Assembly: GCF_910596095.1 (NCBI RefSeq)
Contig: NC_056542.1
Span: 34,268,957-34,332,956, forward strand
DNA: 64,000 bases
Reading direction: 5' to 3'
From: Thunnus maccoyii
Taxonomy: Eukaryota > Chordata > Actinopteri > Scombriformes > Scombridae
This document shows, piece by piece, positions 12,417 through 52,700 of the stretch (the first letter of the stretch is position 1; every line of letters begins with the position of its first letter). The notes below the pieces were generated by a model. It ran no database searches. It was not told the DNA's origin and saw only the letters and a list, made by a program, of their open reading frames with translations. The position numbers and the translations under genes are program-made.

Positions 12417-13114
12417 CTCTGATTGATGTGTTACAGAGTGACTGTCACACTTTCACTTCCACCTTTCTTTTCTTTCTTTTTTTTTTTTTTTTTAATTTCA
12501 GTCTGTCGTCAGCACTCAGTCCTCTGCCCCCCTCCCTAAACCACCAGCACCCACAGATGTCAGCTGAACTGCTCATCGTGGTTTATTTATGGATCGTGTA
12601 AAGTTACACATGCTGCATAACGCACGTTCCGTTAATCAAACAGGAAACACCCTCAGTATGTTTTTGCCTATCTGACCTCGTTGCTGCAAACACACACATA
12701 ATGTAGACTACAGTTACAATCGTTGAATGAGTTCTTGGATAGACACGATGCCTCTTTCCCAAACAGGCTACACAAATAAAAGATTTATGATAATTATCTT
12801 TTAAGGAAATTGTTATATGGAAAAACATGGAAAAGGGTCCATTTAAAAAAAAGGACATTACAGTTTGTTAAACTCCAGTCCAAAAGGGGCGCTGTTGTAT
12901 TATAACCCACTGGTTGCAAACTGTCACCAAACCGCAAAGAAGAATGTGTTTGGAGCGGAACAGATAGATTTTGACTAGCCAATCTTCTATGTGAAACACT
13001 GGAGATTAAGTCCTGTCATTAAAACGTTTTCCCCGCCGGTCAACGGAAATCACGGTTGAGTGGACCTTAATAGCAAATATAGGACTTCTAATTGTCCTTG
13101 AAAAGATCCCTACA
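12417..13114. promoter_or_regulatory. Head-to-head spacer, CALHM6-like and CNOT10
   Basis: Only 698 bp separate the two divergent start codons, so both 5' UTRs and promoters must lie here. A pyrimidine-rich run at 12462-12496 is in the CALHM6-like leader side. A short CpG-containing stretch at about 13023-13062 lies just upstream of the CNOT10 start. No TATA box is obvious. Whether the promoter is shared is not known. Confidence 0.5.
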
Positions 13115-41291
<28,177 letters not shown>

Positions 41292-41352
41292 GCCTCCGCA
41301 ACACCCCTCCCCCCAACTCCACGCCACACAAACCACACACGCACACACGCAC

Positions 41353-41390
<38 letters not shown>

Positions 41391-41590
41391 CTCTGAGGAG
41401 TCTTGATATTTATAAAGCTGCTTCCCCTCAGCATCAGGAGCCATATGAAATGCAGGTCTGGCAGCTGACTGAGGAGAGAAGTGTCCATGGACTGAGACCA
41501 GCTGGGATCACTCTGACCTTTTTATTTTCATTTGACTAAGGAGTCTGTGTGTTGTCTGAACTATGAAAATAAATTTTATTTACTGTATGA
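41292..41590 (+). promoter_or_regulatory. CNOT10 3' UTR with poly(A) signal
   Basis: AATAAA at 41568-41573 lies 277 nt after the TGA stop and is the first canonical signal. The UTR contains a (CA)n tract at about 41335-41389. The exact cleavage site is inferred. Confidence 0.7.
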
Positions 41591-42470
41591 CATGTGTGAC
41601 TCTTTTGAATACCTGCATTTTATTTTTTGCAAGGGAGGCTTTGGAAGCTGCATTCATCACTTATATTAACTACTGTACCAGTTATGTAGCTATAGTGTTT
41701 GGCTACAGTGTACTGTTTATAGTGAATGGAATTCACAGTGGATGTAATGAGGACATTTTGATTTTGCTCAGTTGTAAAAATCTTAATATCTAAGTGAAGT
41801 ACAGGGGGTAAATACTGACCATCTTTAATATAATGAACCTCAATTGTGGTGCTGTTTTTAGAAGACAGTGAGTTGAATGCAGACTGTGGGTATAATCAAG
41901 GTTAAACAGTTGGTTAATCCCTTTCATGACAAAAAACACATCATGAAGACAAAAAAAGTTAATGTAAGAGTCCGGAAAGATTTGTGATGCTTAAAGCTTT
42001 CAGTTTTTTCCTGTTTCTATTTTGCTTTAAAGGATAGGTTCACAATTTTTCAAGTGTATCTTAAAACAAAAGATGTCCATATGAACACTGAAACAGGTTT
42101 TCCTCACTGTAATCATTCCTCCTGTTCAAAATAAAAATGTAAGTGATGAGGCCAGTCATCTTACATTGTAAGTGCATTATGAAGGCATCTAATGCCCAGA
42201 TGCCAAGCCTAGATTCTTTTTTTTCCCCTTGCGTTTGAGGGCTACACTTTGCATAAAAATGTGAAAATTGGAGAAGGAAGGAAGGGTTTGGATTTGAGTT
42301 ACCATATAATCTGCACATGACTATTCCAGCCACTCAAATGTAGGAAAATCCTCAAAAGCCATAATACAATGGCAATTTCACTGATGAGCGTTGAAAACGG
42401 CTAGAAAACTACTCAGTGACTGATTAAACTTAACCACATGACCACAATCACTGACACTTGACACTGACTG
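41591..42470. other. Spacer downstream of CNOT10
   Basis: No gene, RNA or clear repeat end was recognised. The sequence is A+T rich. The ORF at 42061-42333 (minus) has no known domain. Confidence 0.4.
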
Positions 42471-45060
42471 GTGTGTGTGTGACACATCTAAATCATTTAA
42501 GCCTCTTTCACAAAGTTCCCAGGAATTGCTAGGATAACTTTTCAGGCACCCAGGTGACTTTCACTATTCACACATGCAGCTATATTCAGGAACATTTCTG
42601 TCTTGCGCCTTTTCACACATAACATGGCAATGCTGGAATAGATTGGCAAGGAACGGTCCAGCAGATGGCAGTAATGCAACACTTATGGACACCAACTGCC
42701 ATAAAAGTCAACAGAAGAAGAAGGCGAACCTCAAAAAATTCAGACCAAACTGTCAAACTTGGCAGTCCTTATCAAATATGAATCAAGATTATGTTACTGC
42801 ACTGCCTATTTCTTACCTCAAATGTTTTCAGAAATATATTTTTGTGCACTGTTTAGCCGTAATATGAGAAGGTTTGTGACGTGGCTGCTGTGTTAAAAAC
42901 AGACAGGCCAAAAAACTAAAAATGATCATAGAGAAATTCCAAAAGTCTAAAGTGCTCCTGTACACAAATTGATCTGATATTTACTAACAAACCAGAAAGA
43001 ATAACTAAAAGTTATAATTTAATCACTGGCTCATCAGATCATGACCTAACCCTATGTACAAGAAAACTGACTAAAAATAGATTTAAGACCACGGCAACCA
43101 ATACAATGGTCCTTCAATGCATACCCAAACCTAAGCAAGAAGAATCTGTCAGTGAAATTAACAGCTTGAACTGGGATGATGTACTGTTCTCTGATAATGT
43201 GGACTATGGCTGTGATCTTTACTCACAGAATCAACCCTGTGAGGGAAGGATTTAATGTGAGGATACAGATAAAATCTAAAAATAAAAACAAAAATCTAGA
43301 GATGCAGCACCAAGGAAGGCAATTAAAACTAAAAGGGACACTGACATGCTGATTTATAAAGGTTTAAGGAACAAAGTTATCCAAGAGCTAAGAGAAGATA
43401 AATCTCGTTTTTATCTCAATATTTTGAATGAGGCAAAAGGCAACAGTAAATTGATCTAGAAAAACATTGATAATCTCACAAGGAGGGAGCCAACATTTTT
43501 AGGAGATTTTAAAGTCAAAGTACAGGGAAAGTTAATTGAAGATCATCCTGCTGTTTCTTCTGTCTTTAATATTTTTTTTCTTGAGTCTGCATATGAGATA
43601 AGAAATAAATTTACGAAAAGGAAACAGGATATTGTTCCTATAGATGCTACACACCAGGTTTTCAAGCTGGTAGAAACTAATGAGGTACAAGTAAATAAAA
43701 TCATCAGCTCCTTAAAAAGCTCCAAAAGTCAAGATGCTTTCCAATTTGACACCATGTTTGTTAAATCACACAAAAATATTTTAACTCCTCCCATTCCTCA
43801 TGTATTTAACTTCTCTTTTAAACACAGCTCCTTTCCTGATGACTGTAAATGTGCCATTGTCACACCTATTTTTAAATCTGGAGACCGCCTTGAAGCCAGT
43901 AGCTACAGACCAATAAGTATACTGCCAGTACTCTCAAAGGTTGCTGAGAAAGTTCTCATTAAACAACTGACAACATTTCTTAATACAAGCAATTTTGGTC
44001 TACATTGTATGCAATTTGGCCTTAAAGCAAATCATTTCACTGGAACTGCTACCTTGCACTTAATAGAGCAAATTAAATCAAGACTTGATAAAGGAGGAGT
44101 AGTTGGTGCTTTATTTTTAGATCTGCGTAAATCATTCGGCACAGTCAATCATAATGTTTTAATATCAAAACTCTGCTTTTATCTAATAGGATACAATGTG
44201 TTAAAGTTTGGGACACACTGTCCAGTAACATGAAGTGCACAATGTGTGTTCCACTAGGGTCAGTGTTAGGTCCTCTATTATTTAGCCTATATATTAATGA
44301 TCTTCCTCAACAGTGTCATGATGTAAAAAGGCAAATGTATGCAGATGACACTGTTGTGTACACAAATGCAAAAACAGCTGAGTTAGCAGCTTCTAAGCTA
44401 AAAATTGTATTGGAAAAGATCACACATTGGCTCACACATTGGCTGTCTGAATGTAAATGTAAACAAGACAAAAGGTACTTTTCTCTAAAACCATGGTATA
44501 ACCTAACGCTGATATTCTCATCAAAGGTGAAAGGATTGACATAGTCACTGATTTTAAATATCTTGGTGTGACACTGAATCCAAATTTGAACTTTAAGAAA
44601 CATGTTTAAAAAACAGTTAAAAACATAAAGTACAACTTGGCAAGCTTTAGACAGACTCATGGTCTTCTCATGAACGCAAATAATCTTTTGACAAGCTTAC
44701 ATTATTAATTTCTAGTTGACATTGTGGGTGTATGTGATGTGTTATTGTGTGTAGTTTTGTATTTTGTATTATGTGTCCTGTGTTTTTTGCTTTGTACTGT
44801 TTGTTATTGTGCTGTTATAAGTTTTAATTGTGACCTGCCGAAGGGACTGCAGATGAAAATTAGCTATAAGCTAACTCGTGTACAGTACATCAAATGGTAA
44901 CATTTATGTTTAAAACTATACATGGTCCCAATAAAATAAATAAGACATAAAAACCAAGCACTGCCCAACTCGCTGTACGTCACCCACACGTCATGTCTTA
45001 TGATTGGTTCGCTCACTCCAAGTGAAAGTGTCTTTCGTCAGATGGACATTACCATTTACG
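42471..45060 (+). repeat. Old repeat interrupted by a LINE
   Basis: Sequence at about 42735-42893 matches 39610-39750 (shared CAAATATGAATCAAGATT and GTAATATGAGAA). Sequence after 44955 matches 39770-39830 (GCACCACCCAACTTGC versus GCACTGCCCAACTCGC). The two halves are parted by the LINE at 42901-44947. The stretch at 42655-42725 (GCAGATGGCAGTAATGCAAC) is a further common fish repeat. Confidence 0.65.
42901..44947 (+). mobile_element. 5'-truncated, decayed LINE with target duplication
   Basis: Plus-strand pieces encode an endonuclease end (SSDHDLTL-like reading at about 43030), RT fingers at about 43850-43930 (IFKSGDRLEASSYRPISILP), and VPLGSVLGPLLFSLYINDLP at about 44248 followed by the palm YADDT at about 44340. 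Stops and frame changes break the ORF; for example the catalytic region reads LFLDLRKSFGTVNHNVL and then shifts. The 3' end is A-rich (AATAAAATAAATAAGACA). TAAAAAC at 42894-42900 and 44948-44954 is a probable target-site duplication. Confidence 0.75.
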
Positions 45061-48000
45061 TGCTTGTCCCCGCAATGTTACTGATTTCATACACAACACA
45101 GCTGTGCCAGCATTTTTTCCACATGACCCTATGCAGGAAATGTTCCTTAACATTTCAGGGATCGATTGCATGCGTGAAGGGGCTTTAGATTCAGTGTTTA
45201 TTTCCGAGTTTAATCTGACACCTCTCTCCCTTTTTAAACTGACTAATGTTATCAGCTCAGCTAAATTAGTAGCAACACGATTAACTGTTAACCAGCAACT
45301 TTCAGCAGAAGGCGTTGTGGTCAATTGTACTTTAATCAGTCAATCAGTGTATTTATTATCTATGCCAACCATTTACGTTTTCTTTTAATGTGGGAAACAA
45401 AACGTAGCCCAAAAGTTGGCAGTACAGCTGTAGTCTATCTTCTTATTTTATAATGTTATCTTCAATTGTCATTGTGCCACACTAAAAGGCCTGGCCCCCC
45501 AGGGTCCACCCATAACACCGGGACTGTCTGCCATGGAATATACGTTTGACACTTTCTTTACACATAGAATTAAAAACACCTACAAAAGCCGGGTGCCCTG
45601 AATGAGGGCATCAGGAACAGCAATCTTTAGGATATATCTGATATCTATTGGAAAAATAAAACTTACAACAGATCAAACATGAGGAAAAAGTACAATGCAA
45701 ACCAGTGTCAGCATTATGTTCATAAAAGAACACAGAAAGAACATGAAAGAAAACACTTATATGCACCCCTCAGGACCTTTGCCTCGCTCAGAGTGTAACA
45801 TTACTTTCAATGAAATTCAGACGGCAGCTCACTTTACCATAGTTTGCACTCGGCAGCTCAAGTAACCGCAGTCACGAGACATGGCTAGTTTGGTGTCACC
45901 AGCCAAGGGGAGGCACAAATAAGCTATCATTGCTACCATTTTAGCAGGCTACAGTGCAATGCAAAGTATGTTAGTTGTATGTAACTTTTGCTCTGCTCAT
46001 ATCATGTTCATATAACATGGAACTCATACAGAAATTTACACATCTTGTTTTCCTGGCTCAGCATTAGAGGATGTTTGTGCCACTGCTTCAGCATCAACCC
46101 CTTTACTGGTAAAAAATCTTTGCATATCAATTTTTTCATCACACTGACCGTGTGAGCTAGTGTTTGGCATAGTAACCTCATCAACTGCAGAATTGACAGA
46201 AACCTGCCGGCCAATAAAACTCGAGTATTGCCACGTATTTTCCTGTAAACCCTCTCCAACTGGTCTTGCCTCCATTCCCTTCACTGAAGATACAGAATTA
46301 AAACACTGCCGTCTTCTTTAGTGACAAACTGCTTTGTTGGGGAATTATTTGGGGCTAAAAAAAAATCTTCAGGACTACCATTTATCAAAAAAACCTAGTA
46401 TATGGCTGGACTGTGTCTGAAATGCTAGAGGGCTTTTAATTTGTACATCTCCTGGTTACCATCAGACATGAACATCGCAGCATTTTTTAAAATGTTTGGT
46501 TTTATGTAAGTTCAAGTTATTTAAAATACATTGCACCACATTTTGGATGTAGACTATGTGGTGCTGTTGTAAGAAGGATTGAGTTGAGATTTGGGCTTTT
46601 TTAAAAAATGTTTTATATATTATTTCACTTACCACAACCCAAAAATAGTTTTAATGCAGTAACTAATTTTAATCATTAATGCTAAGTGTAAATGACCCCA
46701 ATACATTGTGTTTCATGCTGTTATATCGCTTTTATTTTATTTACCATAAACATGGAAGTGCTTTATTTTTAAAAGATACTAGACACATGTAACGTGCAGC
46801 AATCTACAGTAAAATGACACACAGATCCTCTCTTCTCACGTAAATGTCACACTACTGTGGAGCCGGGAATCAAACTGACGATCTTCTGATTTGTGGACGA
46901 CCCGCTCTACCTCCTGAGCCACAGCCTATTCTTGCCTGAAAAATATTAAAACTTAATAAAGTGAAATATTAACAGTCTTTCAGCAAAAATAACAACAGCT
47001 TAATCTCTGCCATTACTGCTTGCTGTCGGTTGGTGCAAAATGCAAGGGATACTTACCTTTGGCAGCCTTCGGCCAAAGTGGGCTTCAGCTGCCTTCGGCC
47101 AACCAATGGCGTAACTTCATCACCCAGTCAGTCAGTGAGTCAGTGACAGACAGACATTTGTGCAGGGCTGGCCCTGCTGTTGTGGTCCAGCCAACAATAA
47201 ATCTTATTTTTCTGGGGTTTGGTGTGTGGATGGGAATGTGAATATCCAGGAAGAGTGTTCAAGTTCAGTGATCAGGGCTCAGATCTTCAAGTGCAGCATA
47301 ACTAATCCTTACATTATCCTTGGATTAATTATCTTTATAGTAGTAAAAGGCCTCTGGTATTTAGGAATAACAGCAACATGAGCAGAGAATCATCACTTCT
47401 CATATGATTGTACTAATGACTGGCCTGCTACAAGCAGCACATTTTTACTGAGACTGCACGATTAACAATTTAAAGTGGATTAAACATTACTGCGAAAATC
47501 AGATTAAAGAAGCTCAATTTTAAATAATCAAGGAAATTGAACTAAAAGTAATAGTGTTTCAATCTAGGTTTATACATGATACATATGCTGCCCAACACCA
47601 CTGCAGTGGGGAAATATGTAGAAAATAACAATAATTGCAAAATCAATACATTTTTTCTGTTAAATATTTTTTTTCTTTTCTTCTAATCTTATTAAAACAC
47701 AATTATGTAGGTAAGGAATGAAGTGATAACACACTGAGCTTGCACATTTGATGAAGACTGATGATTCCATCCAAAAGATCCACACACGTCAGATCGATAT
47801 TCAAATCTGGTAATTTGGTTATGTGTGAAGAACGAGGCCCAGGTCAGGGCTCTAGTGGAAATTCAGATGCACGTGCCCTGAGTTGAAGTCATCAGTATTT
47901 TGGAAGCATCTCAATGTAGCTCACAGTTCAGAAGCCAGTGAACTATCCAGATACTCAGACATTTTTAGCCTTAGTTTATCTCAGTGCACTGACACTTAGG

Positions 48001-48290
48001 CTCCCTACAAATTTCCAAGAAGGCAGAGTTTCATTTGTCACTATGGTCCCTTTGCCAAATTTACTGTTAATAACCATAACAAGGACTATCTTGCTGCGTT
48101 CTTAGATGACATTCAATACTGTCAAAGAAATTTGGGACCGAAGGGTGCCCACTTACACCCCAAATCCAAATGTCCTCCTAAGTCACAGTCAATATTTTGA
48201 AAATCTGTGGATCAAATGTTCATAATGAACCAGAGGAAAGTCTGGGGAGTGTGTCAGAATCAGGGAATGTATTTAATTAACCACACACAC
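45061..48290. other. Repeat-rich spacer between CNOT10 and TCAIM 3' ends
   Basis: No gene was recognised in 3.2 kb. It contains a truncated SINE head at 46856-46926 and two CTTCGGCCAA blocks 30 bp apart at about 47060-47102. Otherwise it is A+T-rich sequence without clear coding signal. ORFs such as 45104-45388 and 46008-46259 show no known domain. Confidence 0.45.
46856..46926 (-). repeat. tRNA-like head of a SINE, truncated
   Basis: On the minus strand the sequence begins GGCTGTGGCTCAGGAGGTAG (A-box-like) and ends with AGTTTGATTCCCGGCTCC (B-box-like). It matches the head of the full SINE at 52930. The SINE body is missing, so this is a fragment rather than a tRNA gene. Confidence 0.7.
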
Positions 48291-48311
48291 ACAGTCCAGT
48301 CTGAAATTAGT

Positions 48312-48317
48312 TTTATT
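48312..48317 (-). promoter_or_regulatory. Candidate poly(A) signal of TCAIM
   Basis: AATAAA on the minus strand is followed, about 15-35 nt on, by a GT-rich stretch (48284-48294 on the plus strand reads as CA repeats). This is the usual layout of a cleavage site. It would give a 3' UTR of about 1.4 kb. Other signals further upstream cannot be ruled out. Confidence 0.5.
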
Positions 48318-49354
48318 TGATAAGAATCATCTGTTACACAGCCATGGTACCTTTACAAAAATAGTTCAAACAGTAAGTGGATGTGTCCACACTTTATTAC
48401 AGTATCTCACATGTTAAATACTGTTGTGTATCAAACAGCCATCCAGTGAAGCAACTCAACACATATCTTAGTCCACATTCTGGATCACACAGTCCTGGTT
48501 AGTCCATATGAAAAAAGTAATATGACACAAAGGTATCAGGGACTGAATCCAACTTGTAGTAGAACACTGTAGGAGAGTCTTTGTTAATGTTTGTGAATTG
48601 TCTGGTGAAGTAATAAGTCTTTTCTCAGTCAGTTTCTGACCACATCAGCTACAGTTATATTTGTATATATACTATAAATATACACATACTAGAGTTTGAC
48701 TTCTGCATGAAAAATCTGCATTTTATACCACTACAGTAGCAAGACAGGGAACTTAAGGGCATCAGTATGCTTCAAATTAAGTGCTTGTAGGATTGTCACA
48801 CTGTTCTGTTCAGAAATGACAATTTTTGTAATTCTGAAACAGACAACCATACTCAGTCTTTGCAGTGATTGGTCAGGTGTGTTTAGGAAAGAAAGTAGGC
48901 TGGGTTTGAACTTCTCTCTCAAGCTCTCTTTTTTCATTCTTAACACAACTTCTTCTATCACTTTTCATGTGAACACGAGTGCCGCAACATGAATGTCTTT
49001 GAGGTGAGATTAACACTGTGCTGTGGGCAGGCTTTTCACCCTGCCGTTTAGTGTGGCCATTCAGACCATATTTAAGTTATATCTTTAGATGTGGGCAGAC
49101 TAACTACTTCATTTAAAGCATACTGAGCCCTTTCGACTGCACTGTTGTCTACTGTTAGTCTGTCAATCAGCTCTGTATTGAATTGAACTGGTTTTAGTTT
49201 ACATTTAGCTCACAGATTGTGCCTTGAACAGAACCATCATCAGAACCATCTTTCAATTCTTTCTTAGTGCTCTCCTCACAGCAATAAATAATACTGACTT
49301 TCTCAAACCACGCACATGTCAAATCAAAAAGCTTCAGTCATATTGCACTTCTGC

Positions 49355-49591
49355 CACTGGTTCCCAACCTTTTTGGCTTTTTGGGCCCTTCACAGCCAAG
49401 CAATGTCTACCCACATCCCTTACCACAGGTTCCATATGTGCAGTTCAACCAAACACTATTTGGTTCTCAGACTTTCATATTTAATTCCTGAAGAGGTCAA
49501 AGTCTCCAATATTTCAGAAGATATTCTTTTTCTCTTTCTTGTGAGTCATTTTGTCTACCATCTTGCCTGAACCCCAGGTTGGGAACCACTG
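49355..49591. mobile_element. hAT-like MITE in the TCAIM 3' UTR region
   Basis: The left end is CACTGGTTCCCAACC and the right end, inverted, is CAGTGGTTCCCAACC. The 237-bp element lies 127 bp beyond the TCAIM stop codon, so it should be transcribed if the poly(A) site at 48.3 kb is used. It is noncoding. Confidence 0.65.
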
Positions 49592-49717
49592 ATCTCTGAT
49601 GTGCATCCAGTTTTTCCTCTTCTTTGGCTTCTTTCCTGATATCTAACAAATGATCCTGTTAAACATGTCTATATGCTGCCCGGACGTGCTAAAAATACTT
49701 ATTTCCAACACTTGGGC

Positions 49718-52700
49718 TCAGCTCGTCCAGTCCCAGGGGACACACAGGTCCCCATCCTGCATGACTGAGTAGAAGTGAGAAACACAGATGTGGAGGCCCT
49801 GCATGAGGGGCGAGCGCTGTTCAACCAGCCTTTTACAGCACAGGATCATCTGGCTGGAGCTGACACTGGGCTCCTTGGACAGACTCCTCAGAGACAGACT
49901 GTGGAGACACAGCTTGATCACAGCCTCCTCCTCAGCCTCCAGCCTGGACACACAAAGAAGTATGAGACAATAACAAATATGAGCTGTGGTTTACTATGGG
50001 ACAAATATAATACAGACAACAGGACAATCTGAGCAATGTTCGTCAGACAGCATTTCAATACAATGGCCTCTTTTGCACTCCTTCTCTTTTGTGTTCCATC
50101 GCAAAATATTGACATGGTTTGAAAGTCTGGTAATGTGGCATTTGATTGTGAAACCAACTGAAAGCACTGAATACTAACCAAATAACAAATACCGTGATAT
50201 GTATGTAGTATGATGGTACTGGATAATAATCTTCTGGAACTCAGTGGCTCTTAGAATTTGTAATGGGAAGAAAGTTCCAAACTCACCTCATGATTAGCAA
50301 TATTCTTATCAACATTTAAGGTGGGGGAAAAGACCTCAGCAGTGCAAATTAAAAATAAAAATAAATTTACTCAGCTCAAGAAAGGTCAAACCCATAGTGG
50401 AACCATGTGAAATCAAAGATGGTGCAGGATCTCTTCTCACTCACTTTCTCACATGATGCTCAGCAGCAGTTTGCTGTGACCAGCTGATATATTACAGAGA
50501 TACAACTGAATAAAACTGTTGTCTTCTACATCCTCCAACTACCAGTGGCAGCACAGAACACTCTGCTCCCTAGATTAATGCTAACAGGAATGAGGCTTTT
50601 ATTCTGAAGGATTATGGACATAAGTCAAGATTGTATCAGGGTGGGAATCTTTGAGAATCTCACAATTTGATTCAATTCCGATTCTTTTATGTTCAATTCA
50701 ATTCAGAATCGATTCTAGAAAAGGGATGGGGGGGTAGGCTATTTTCAGTCTCTTGCTCCAGTAACCATTCACTGGTGTCCTTAATCCACTGAAATACAAA
50801 TTGAAACATAACTGGCAGATAAGATAAATGGTCCACAGCCTTTTTATTAAAAATGTTAACTGCATGAATTAATTGATTTATTAATGTGAAAGCATCTCTC
50901 TACAATATCCTGCCTATATGAGTATAAAAAACTGAGGGGGAGGCAGAGTGCTCCACTATGGTGTTATTAACGTCATGTCTCTAGCAGTGGAGAGCAGCTT
51001 CTCTGCTGTGTGTTGGATAGGCATAGCTGTCCAGGAATAGCTGTCCAACACGCTGAGTGGGTGCAGGGTTTTTGAGGTGAAACAAACTGAGAAACAAACA
51101 AACTGAACTTTAAGTTGTTTGTGCTGCAGTGTGTGTTGGTCAGCCAGTCTCATTTGTTACTGCTGGAGTTCACTGCTCCGCTCCGCTAATGTTAGTCTCT
51201 GAGTGATGGCGTTGAAAGTTTACAATATACTTCACGTTTGTCTAACAAAGGTAATTATATACTTATTAAATCAAAAATGTTTGCAACCGCTCCCTTTTGT
51301 GAAAATGAACTCTAGAGTGTGTGCGCTGTAGACTGTTTTGCCCTTTCGTTCCGTCAACATCACGTTATTCACAAACACTTAGAAAATCAATTTTTGACAT
51401 TTGTGAATCGATGCAGAATCATCCATGTCAGCATTGGGCTGCATCTTAGAATCAAATAAGGCATGGTCACATTATACTTCGAATCGATGGAATTTCTCCA
51501 CATTCCCTGAAAAAGGGTGTGATGTCACTTGTCACGCTTCTGATATGGGTAAATAGACTGATCAGAGCCATGACAAACCGTGTCTCATACAAGATCACCT
51601 GATTTGCAGACGAAATCTCAGGAGAGCTCTCAAGCTTTATACCATTAATAAAGTGGTTTGTGTGACTCACTGGTTTTTGCGGTGGGTGCGTTGTCTGGCT
51701 TTGGGGGCATGGCTCTGGAGGAAGGCCTGCAGCTTGGGAGGGTCACAGTTGGTGGGGATAATGAAGTGGCCCATCTCATGAAGACTGGGGGAAGAGCGGT
51801 CACTGTGACACAAACGACAAATCATGTCTTCGTTACTGAAACAGCAAAGAGTCATGTGTTTTAGGTGTTGATGGTGTGTGACAGCGTACTTCTCCAACAT
51901 CATGGTGAGCCCCTGCAGGCTCCTGGGGTGCAGACGAAGCCGTCGGGACAACAGACTCTTGTGGAAGGTGTTGAGGGTGCTGTAATGTTCAGCGATGGGC
52001 TGGACTGGTCCCAGCCTCTCCACGTGGACTACCTGAGTCCCACCAAGGAGGAGGCTGATCCTCTCCTTCAGCCACTCTGTCTGCTGCTGCAGGCTACGAT
52101 AGCTGGGAAGCTGCTCAAACAGCTGGGAGACACACAGGCAGAGGAGGTCAGGAAACAAAGAGGAAACATGCAGAGAACATGTGACAGCAGGAGAACTGCA
52201 GCTGCATTACTTTGGTCCACTGATGATGAACATCCATGGTTCCCAGCATGACGTGTCCTGAAGCGTTCATCCCTGACTGGTCACTAAACACAACAATGTG
52301 TCCTGGAGGGAAGGTAGAGGAGCAGGTTAAAAAGGAAGTTCATCAATTTTACACATCTACATAAGTCTGTCTACTGGTCTTGGGTAGAAGCACTCAATAA
52401 GTGAAAGCAGTACAAGAAAGTCGTCCATGGGACTTAAAATTTTTTAAAAAAATTAGATCTAGGAAAACTACTCAATTGACATCACCTAGCAGGTATTAGA
52501 GAGTAAAAGTTTGAATCAGAAAGTCTTCTTTCTGGTCTGGTTACATAAGCCTAGTCAAACATGGACTTCATTACAAGTAACCAAGAGAAAGCAGTTTTTG
52601 TGTGCAGCACAAATTTCAACAGAATTGGACATGCATTCTTATTTAGAGATAATATATAGGAATGCATGTGATAGAAGAAACACAATTTTAGTTCCTTTAA

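Noticed and set aside
46856-46926. Possible tRNA gene with A and B boxes on the minus strand
   Set aside because: The same head occurs at 52930 fused to a SINE body, and no proper cloverleaf with paired acceptor stem was seen. It is a SINE fragment.
47056-47105. Paired CTTCGGCCAA blocks as a possible regulatory element or hairpin
   Set aside because: They are direct, not inverted, and look like part of a decayed repeat. There is no promoter or gene nearby.
51667-52158. A single 163-aa continuous TCAIM exon
   Set aside because: The family alignment needs residues YAVTHH...CRLCH removed, and GT-AG sites fit exactly, so two exons with a short open intron are preferred. The continuous form is kept only as a possible retained-intron isoform.
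51865-52251. A 128-aa plus-strand ORF
   Set aside because: It lies antisense to TCAIM exons 7-8 and has no recognisable domain.
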